Assembly (NCBI RefSeq): GCF_008087345.1 | Contig: NZ_ML701737.1 | Span: forward strand, 417,210-481,209 | DNA from: Nocardioides caldifontis | GTDB taxonomy: Bacteria; Actinomycetota; Actinomycetes; Propionibacteriales; Nocardioidaceae | Direction of reading: 5' to 3' | Length of the DNA: 64,000 bases | Part shown: piece by piece, positions 58,849 through 64,000 of the stretch | Layout of the letters: each line of letters opens with the position of its first letter | How positions within the stretch are numbered: position 1 is the stretch's first letter | Notes under the pieces: generated by a model | What the model was told of the DNA's origin: nothing | Databases searched by the model: none | What the model saw: only the letters and a program-made list of their open reading frames with translations | Position numbers and translations under genes: made by a program

Positions 58849-59999
58849 GCCCCGCAACGAGCCCCGCGCTGCGCCGCACCCTCCGCGTCGTCGGGGTCCT
58901 GGTGCTCGTCGTCGCCCTGCTGCTGTTCGCCGGGGCGTGGTACTTCTCCAGCCGGATCGGCGACATCCTCACCGTCGACGACAGCCCCGCCCCGGACGAG
59001 GTGCGCGTGGTCGAGGCCGACCGGGAGAGCGTGACCCTGCAGCAGGTCGAGGGCGGGCCGACGTGGCTGACCGCCGGCCGGGTGTTCGGGCTCGACTGGG
59101 GGCGGGGGTACGGCCACGTGACCGACGTGCGCAGCGAGGAGGGCGACACCGTCGTCCGCTCGCTCACCGTCCTCGAAGGCCCCCCGCCCGCCGCCGGGAC
59201 GCTCGCGCGGTTCACCCGCGAGGCGTTCCCGCGCGACGCCCGGCGCGCCTTCGACGCATCGGTGCGCGAGGTCGAGGTCGAGGGGCCGGCCGGCGCGCTG
59301 CCCGCCTGGTACGCCCCCGGCGACCGGTCCACCTGGGCGGTCCTCGTGCACGGCGGGTCGGCGTCACGGTCGGAGACGTTCCGGCTGATGCGGAGCACCG
59401 TGGCGCTGGGGATGCCGAGCCTGGCGATCTCCTACCGCGACGACATGGACAACGGCGGCGGGCAGGCCCGGATGGGGCAGGCCGAGTGGCCCGACCTCGA
59501 GGCCGCGGTCCAGCACGCGCGCGACGCGGGCGCCGAGCGGGTCGTGCTCCTCGGCTGCAGCATGGGCGGCACCATGATCGCGACGTTCCTCGAGCGCTCC
59601 CCGCTGGCCCGCCACATCAGCGGCGTCGTGCTCGACTCCCCGCTGCTCGACGCCCGGGCCACCGCCGAGCACGGCGCCGACCAGTGGCACGTCCCGGTCC
59701 CCGCCCCGCTCACCTGGGGCGCGCTCCGGCTCGCCGGGCTCCGCTTCGACGTCGACCTCGACGCCGTCGACTTCGCCGACGACGCCTCCTGGCTGCACGT
59801 GCCGGCGCTCGTCGTGCACGGCACCGAGGACGGCCAGGTGCCCGTCGGGACCTCGCGGACCCTGGCCGACCGCGCTCCAGACCTCGTCGAGGCGCACTTC
59901 GTCGAGGGCGCCGGCCACGTCGAGTCGTGGAACCACGGCCCCGACGAGTACGACGGGTGGGTCCGGACCTTCCTGCGACGGGTGCTCGACCGCTCGTAA
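58845..59999 (+). CDS. Alpha/beta hydrolase with N-terminal membrane anchor
   Basis: A 384-aa protein. One membrane helix (about residues 14-35, VVGVLVLVVALLLFAGAWYF) anchors an outward- or inward-facing hydrolase. The nucleophile elbow is LLGCSMGGTMIA (Ser in GCSMGG), the oxyanion strand is AVLVHGGSASR, the acid is in VVHGTEDGQV, and the final His in GAGHVESWN. It resembles serine esterases/aminopeptidase-like hydrolases (Hydrolase_4). The substrate is unknown; a lipid or acyl-glycan is plausible from its neighbours. The ATG overlaps the glycosyltransferase stop. Confidence 0.84.
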   Translation: MSPATSPALRRTLRVVGVLVLVVALLLFAGAWYFSSRIGDILTVDDSPAPDEVRVVEADRESVTLQQVEGGPTWLTAGRVFGLDWGRGYGHVTDVRSEEGDTVVRSLTVLEGPPPAAGTLARFTREAFPRDARRAFDASVREVEVEGPAGALPAWYAPGDRSTWAVLVHGGSASRSETFRLMRSTVALGMPSLAISYRDDMDNGGGQARMGQAEWPDLEAAVQHARDAGAERVVLLGCSMGGTMIATFLERSPLARHISGVVLDSPLLDARATAEHGADQWHVPVPAPLTWGALRLAGLRFDVDLDAVDFADDASWLHVPALVVHGTEDGQVPVGTSRTLADRAPDLVEAHFVEGAGHVESWNHGPDEYDGWVRTFLRRVLDRS

Positions 60000-60083
60000 C
60001 CTCCCCGCCCCGCCCTGCGTTGTCCCTGGTGTCCGCCCGTCCGTGGGGGGCCGGCGGGGTGGGGTTCGTGAGGGAGAACGCAG

Positions 60084-60539
60084 ATGAGGGACGACGCGCC
60101 TGCGCAGGCGACGGCCGCGCCACCTCGCTGGTGGCAGCGGGCGCTGCCGATGACGCTGCTCGCGCTCCTCGTCGGCGCCGGAGCCGTCGCGGCGCTGGAC
60201 CCTGACGAGCTCGCGCTCTCCACCAGCCGCGAGCCGCAGCCCTTCGTCGAGCTGCTCCTCACCGGGGCGCCGCAGCAGGTATGCCGCAAGGAGACCGTCG
60301 GGTTCCAGCTCACCAGCCACCTCGAGGAGGCCGGTCGGGTGCGGTGGAGCGTCAGCGTCCGGCCGACCAACGCCGAGAAGCCGACGGACCGCGACCAGGG
60401 CTCCGTGCGGCTCTCCCCCGGCGGGACCCGTTCGGAGTCCGTGCGGCTCGCCGCGCCCGGCCGCGCGTACGACGTGGTGGTGCGGCTCCCCGACCGCCCC
60501 GAGCTCCTGCGCATCCACTGCCAGGGCGCCCGGCGATGA
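60084..60539 (+). CDS. Single-pass membrane protein of unknown function
   Basis: A 151-aa protein with one N-terminal helix (about 20-38, ALPMTLLALLVGAGAVAAL) and an exported domain of about 110 residues, rich in beta-strand patterns (VRWSVSVRPTNAEK, SVRLAAPGRAYDVVVRLP). A Cys pair (QQVCRKE and IHCQGA) could form a disulfide. No family is recognised. GAGGGAGAA lies upstream of the ATG. It sits between the hydrolase and the acyltransferase in the same direction and may be an accessory factor of this unit. Confidence 0.6.
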   Translation: MRDDAPAQATAAPPRWWQRALPMTLLALLVGAGAVAALDPDELALSTSREPQPFVELLLTGAPQQVCRKETVGFQLTSHLEEAGRVRWSVSVRPTNAEKPTDRDQGSVRLSPGGTRSESVRLAAPGRAYDVVVRLPDRPELLRIHCQGARR

Positions 60540-60576
60540 CCGGCGCCGCCCGAAGCCCGAGACCGGAGGTAACCCC

Positions 60577-61422
60577 ATGAAGCCGTCCACCGAGCTCGCC
60601 CTCGGCCGGGTCCGCGGCCTCGTGCCGACCGCCCTGCTCCCCGCCTTCGTGGAGGCGCGCACCCGGCTGGCCTGGCGCCGGCCCGAGGTGCGGGAGGACG
60701 CCCGCGCCCAGATGCGGTTCGTCCTCGAGCACACCCGTCCCGACGTCGAGATCGAGGGCGTGGCGCTGAGCTACGTGCGGCGCCAGGTGTGGCGCGGCGA
60801 GCTCCGCTGGCACCCCGAGCTGATCACCGACCAGCCGGTCGAGGGCATCGAGCACCTGGTGGCCGCCCGCGCCCTCGGCCGCGGCGTGGTGCTGAGCTTC
60901 ATGCACCACGGCCACTTCGAGGGCGCGCTGGCCACGATCGGCCGGCACGGCGTCCCGCTGCACATCGTCGGCTACCCGCAGCTGCTCAGCTCCGAGGCGC
61001 CGGGGTGGATGCAGCAGCACGCCAGGGTCGCCCAGTCGCAGGGTGGGGTGGCGGTGCTCTCCACCGCGGGGGCGGAGAGGTTCGTCGAGCTGCTGACCGG
61101 CGGCGCGGTGCTCGCCCTCGCCTCGGACGTGGCCGGCAGCACCCCGATGCGGTTCCTCGGCCGTGACCTGATCGGCTCCTTCGGAGCGCCCCGGCTCGCG
61201 ATGGGGACCGGCTCGCCGGTCGTCGTGATGACCTCGGAGCTCAAGGACGGCAAGCCCGCGATGCGGATCCACGAGCCCTTCGACCCGGCCGAGTTCCCCA
61301 CCCCGCACAAGCTCCTCGAGGCGATGCTCGCGACGCACGAGCCGTACCTCGTCCGGTGGCCCGAGCTCTACGACCTGCCCACCACGCACTGGGGGATCCC
61401 CGACCCGGAGGTCGGTGCATGA
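60577..61422 (+). CDS. Lysophospholipid acyltransferase-like protein (HtrB/PatA-type)
   Basis: A 281-aa protein related to LpxL/HtrB and mycobacterial PatA acyltransferases. GVVLSFMHHGHFEGALATIGRHG (about residues 108-130) holds the catalytic HxxxxE/D motif (His-Gly-His-Phe-Glu), then LHIVGYPQ, LTGGAVLALASDVAGSTPMRFLGRD as the substrate-side loop, and ELKDGKPAMRIHEPF. It transfers an acyl chain from acyl-CoA to a glycolipid or lipid-linked sugar. GGAGG lies seven bases before the ATG. The next gene overlaps by four bases, so acylation is tied to it. Confidence 0.78.
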   Translation: MKPSTELALGRVRGLVPTALLPAFVEARTRLAWRRPEVREDARAQMRFVLEHTRPDVEIEGVALSYVRRQVWRGELRWHPELITDQPVEGIEHLVAARALGRGVVLSFMHHGHFEGALATIGRHGVPLHIVGYPQLLSSEAPGWMQQHARVAQSQGGVAVLSTAGAERFVELLTGGAVLALASDVAGSTPMRFLGRDLIGSFGAPRLAMGTGSPVVVMTSELKDGKPAMRIHEPFDPAEFPTPHKLLEAMLATHEPYLVRWPELYDLPTTHWGIPDPEVGA

Positions 61423-63875
61423 CGGCCCTCCCCTACGAGGCGCTCGCCACGGAGGACCCGTCCGCCCGGACGATGACCCTCCCGCCGGTCCGCGAGCCGG
61501 TCCCCGGGCGCGAGTCCGGCGGCGGGGACCGCCCGCGGCCGGCCGGGCTGCTCGTCGCACTGCTGCTCCTCGCGGTGGCGCAGACGGTCGTGGCGCTCGA
61601 CATCGACGTGCCCGTCGTGCGACCGGTGATCGCGACGTTCACGATGCTCGGGCTGCCGACGCTGGTGCTGTACCGGCGGAGCGGGCTGGTCGTCGACGGA
61701 CCGCTGGTCCGCGGCCTCTACGCTTTCGGCGCCTCGCTGCTAGGTCTCCTTCTTGTCAGCCTGGTAATGAACGGGTTGCTGCCGCTCGTCGGCCTCGGCA
61801 GGCCGCTCGCGCCGGCCGTCCTGGGGGTCACCTGGTTCCTGGTCGACGCCCTCCTGCTGGGCTGGCGCCGCTCGGTCCCTTTGCTGCCCGCCGTGGACGT
61901 GCGCGACCTGGCCCGCCGCGCCTGGGACGCGCGGCTCGAGCCCGCGCAGGCGCTCGCCTTCGCTGCCGTGCCGCTCGCCGTGGTCGGCGCGATCCGGCTC
62001 AACAACGGTGCCAGCGGCGGGGTCGCCCTCACCGCGCACCTGCTGGCGGTCGCCGCGCTGCTCGTGCTGCTGCTCAAGAACGGCAGCCGCGAGCGCGACG
62101 CCCGGGTGCTCTTCCTCCTCGCCGCCACCGTGCTGCTCGCGACCTCGCTGCGCGGTTGGGGGATCACCGGCCACGACATCCAGGTCGAGAGCTACGTCTT
62201 CGGGCTGACCTCGGACGCCCGGCACTGGTCGATGGGGCTGTTCGAGAACGCCTACACCGCCTGCCTCAGCGTCACGCTCCTGCCGACGGTGCTCACCGAG
62301 GCGACCGGGGTGTCGGGGCTCGTGTTCTTCAAGGTCGTCGCGCAGCTGCTGTTCGCCCTGGTGCCGGTGACGGTGTACCTGGTGTCGCGGCGCTTCGTCG
62401 GGCGCCGGCTCGCACTGGTCGGCGTCTCGTTCGTGGTCGCGTTCCCGACGTTCCACAGCGACATGCCCTACCTGGTGCGCCAGGAGGTCGCGTTCCTCTT
62501 CCTCGGGCTGCTGCTGCTCGCCGCCACCGAGCCGGGGTGGAACCCGTGGCTGCGGCGCGGTGCCGTGGGGTTCTTCGGGGTCGGCGTCGTCCTCTCGCAC
62601 TACTCGACGACGTACCTGCTGATCCTCGGGCTCCTCGGCGGCCTCCTGCTCCTCGGTGTCCTCGAGCTGCTCCACCGCGCCACCGGCCGCCCGACCGACC
62701 GCGAGCCGCTCGTCCTGCTCCATCCCGCCACCGTCGCCGTCCTCGTCGGCACCGCGCTGCTCTGGACCGGCCCGATGACCCACACGGGCGGCCACGCCAC
62801 CCAGGTCGCCAAGGACGCGGTCCTGACGCTGCTCGGCCAGGCCGAGGACGGCCCCGGCTCGTCGGACGTCTCGTTCTCGCTCTTCGGCGGGACGGAGATG
62901 AGCGAGCGGGAGCGGCTCGACCGGTACGTCGCCGAGACCATGGACATCCGCAGCGAGCACCCCCACCGGCTCGCGCTGGTCAAGGACCCCGGGCCGAAGC
63001 ACACCGAGCCCGAGCTCCTCGAGGTCGACGAGGCGCCGCTGACCCCGATCGGCCGAGCGCTCGACGGCGTCGGGGTCGACACCGGCGACCTCGTCGTGGG
63101 TGCCCGGCTCGGCACCGCCGCGCTGCTGCAGGTGCTGTTGCTCTCGGGGGTGGTGTGGCTGGTGCTGGGGCGGTGGCGGGCGCTGGTCTCGCGCGACGTG
63201 GTTTCGACAAGCTCAACCACCGGTACCGGGCCGCCCACCGCATCACGGGAGGTCGTGTGCGTCGTCGGCGGCGTGATGGGGGCGCTGGGGCTCGTCGTGC
63301 TGATCCCGAGCCTCTCCGTGGAGTACGGCGTCCTCCGGGCGTTCCTGCAGACGATGCTGTTCGCCGCGCCGGTCGCCGCGGTCGGGCTCTGGTGGCTGCT
63401 CGGGCTGGCCCGCCGGCGGACGACGGCCTGGCTGGTCGGCGTGCCGGTCGCGGCGGTCGTGGTCCTCACCTCGGTCGGGCCGGCGCTCCTCGGAGGTGGA
63501 CCGGCGAAGCTGGCGCTGGCCAACGCGGGGCTCTACCACGACCGCTACATCGTCGCGGACTCCGACGTGGTGGCCGCCGAACGGCTGGCCGAGGCGCCGG
63601 ACAACAGCGGCGAGATGCCGAAGGTGCTGACCAGCCGCCACCAGGCACCGCGCGTGGTGAACGCCGGGGTGCCGATCGGGGAGGTGCACGACCGCACGTT
63701 CCCGACGCTGCTCAACGTCGGCTCCTACGTCTTCGCCGACGCCCGGCTGACCACCACCCGGGAGGAGACGGTCTTCTACACCGGCGACCGGATCAGCTAC
63801 CGCTACCCGCTCGGCGATCTCGACCGGCTGCTCGACCTCGTCTACAGCGCGGGCTCGAGCCGGGTGTACCGGTGA
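61419..63875 (+). CDS. Large polytopic membrane protein, GT-C-like (DUF2206-type)
   Basis: An 818-aa membrane protein with about 14 helices. After helix 6 or so, GHDIQVESYVFGLTSDARHW gives the short acidic loop typical of GT-C and DUF2206 proteins, which transfer sugars from polyprenyl-phosphate donors on the outer face. A soluble loop (about 490-560) and a C-terminal extracellular domain of about 110 residues follow. The segment DVVSTSSTTGTG (about 594-605) is encoded by the dispersed repeat. The ATG overlaps the acyltransferase stop by four bases and the stop overlaps the next gene (GTGA). The DPM-like gene could supply its donor. Confidence 0.7.
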   Translation: MTALPYEALATEDPSARTMTLPPVREPVPGRESGGGDRPRPAGLLVALLLLAVAQTVVALDIDVPVVRPVIATFTMLGLPTLVLYRRSGLVVDGPLVRGLYAFGASLLGLLLVSLVMNGLLPLVGLGRPLAPAVLGVTWFLVDALLLGWRRSVPLLPAVDVRDLARRAWDARLEPAQALAFAAVPLAVVGAIRLNNGASGGVALTAHLLAVAALLVLLLKNGSRERDARVLFLLAATVLLATSLRGWGITGHDIQVESYVFGLTSDARHWSMGLFENAYTACLSVTLLPTVLTEATGVSGLVFFKVVAQLLFALVPVTVYLVSRRFVGRRLALVGVSFVVAFPTFHSDMPYLVRQEVAFLFLGLLLLAATEPGWNPWLRRGAVGFFGVGVVLSHYSTTYLLILGLLGGLLLLGVLELLHRATGRPTDREPLVLLHPATVAVLVGTALLWTGPMTHTGGHATQVAKDAVLTLLGQAEDGPGSSDVSFSLFGGTEMSERERLDRYVAETMDIRSEHPHRLALVKDPGPKHTEPELLEVDEAPLTPIGRALDGVGVDTGDLVVGARLGTAALLQVLLLSGVVWLVLGRWRALVSRDVVSTSSTTGTGPPTASREVVCVVGGVMGALGLVVLIPSLSVEYGVLRAFLQTMLFAAPVAAVGLWWLLGLARRRTTAWLVGVPVAAVVVLTSVGPALLGGGPAKLALANAGLYHDRYIVADSDVVAAERLAEAPDNSGEMPKVLTSRHQAPRVVNAGVPIGEVHDRTFPTLLNVGSYVFADARLTTTREETVFYTGDRISYRYPLGDLDRLLDLVYSAGSSRVYR
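63198..63221. repeat. Dispersed repeat, copy 4 (inside the GT-C-like gene)
   Basis: GTGGTTTCGACAAG then CTCAACCACC, one base different from the core of copy 3. The host frame stays open and reads VVSTSSTT. Confidence 0.7.
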
Positions 63876-64000
63876 GCACCGTGAGCACCGTGCTCCGCAC
63901 CCGGCTCGGTGACCTCCGGTCCGACCGGATGCTCACCAACTCCGCGCTGCTGTTCGCGACCTCGGCGCTGATGGCGGCCGGCGGTGCCCTGTTCTGGATG
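63872..64000 (+). CDS. Probable polysaccharide flippase, N-terminal fragment
   Basis: Only 43 residues are in the window: VSTVSTVLRTRLGDLRSDRM, then LTNSALLFATSALMAAGGALFWM. A basic N-terminus followed by LxNSALLFATSALMAAGGALFW is the usual first helix of MVF/Wzx-type flippases. The GTG start overlaps the preceding stop by four bases (GTGA). The gene is cut by the window edge; the assignment rests on one helix and context. Confidence 0.55.
   Translation, partial: MSTVSTVLRTRLGDLRSDRMLTNSALLFATSALMAAGGALFWM

Noticed and set aside
61356-61418. Earlier start for the GT-C-like membrane protein
   Set aside because: The extra 21 codons lie inside the acyltransferase gene; the ATGA overlap at 61419 is the normal arrangement in this operon.

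Overview
The window is very GC-rich DNA with tightly packed genes, many 4-bp ATGA/GTGA stop-start overlaps and GTG starts. A DUF222/HNH endonuclease gene, an Rv0474-hbhA-Rv0476-like gene trio, a TauE-type transporter with cysD/cysN/cysC, and dispersed 'VEPVETT'-type repeats all point to a high-GC actinobacterium, most likely of the Nocardioides/Propionibacteriales group. That placement is by family resemblance only.

Region 1 (0-1.7 kb) holds an SDR oxidoreductase and a macrodomain protein. Region 2 (1.7-28.8 kb) is a large cell-surface glycan locus. It contains a Wzy/O-antigen-ligase-like polymerase, a Wzx flippase, five sulfotransferase-like genes, two secreted beta-propeller-like proteins and two paralogous membrane-anchored proteins of unknown function. 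It also carries an eight-gene operon on the minus strand, in transcription order: undecaprenyl-phosphate sugar transferase, HprK-like P-loop protein, thymidylate-kinase-like protein, D-2-hydroxyacid dehydrogenase, PEP-mutase-like enzyme, ATP-grasp enzyme, Wzz-like protein, secreted propeller. A polysaccharide deacetylase and glycosyltransferases follow, then a GT2 gene translationally linked to a NarL-type two-component system.

Region 3 (28.8-44.5 kb) starts with a decayed ISL3-like insertion sequence. It continues with serA, an HNH protein, a CapA lipoprotein, an M15 peptidase lipoprotein, a DrrAB-type ABC exporter, a small membrane protein, DUF2516, an HbhA-like adhesin with its XRE neighbour, and a sulfate-activation cluster (CysC with an ATP-sulfurylase-like N-terminus, TauE, CysD, CysN) plus a cupin. 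CysNDC makes PAPS, the donor that the sulfotransferases of region 2 would need, so the window plausibly encodes both donor supply and transfer for a sulfated surface glycan.

Region 4 (44.6-64 kb) has a large secreted beta-helix/Calx-beta protein, VanZ and YgfZ proteins, and a compact module of GH18-like protein, deacetylase lipoprotein, hyaluronan-synthase/NodC-like GT2, a 45-aa membrane peptide and a UDP-sugar dehydrogenase. A second glycan/lipid-linked cluster follows: GT4, DPM-like GT2, GT4, alpha/beta hydrolase, acyltransferase, a large GT-C-like membrane protein, and the start of a probable flippase cut by the window edge. No rRNA, tRNA or CRISPR array was recognised. All functions are read from sequence motifs without database searches.
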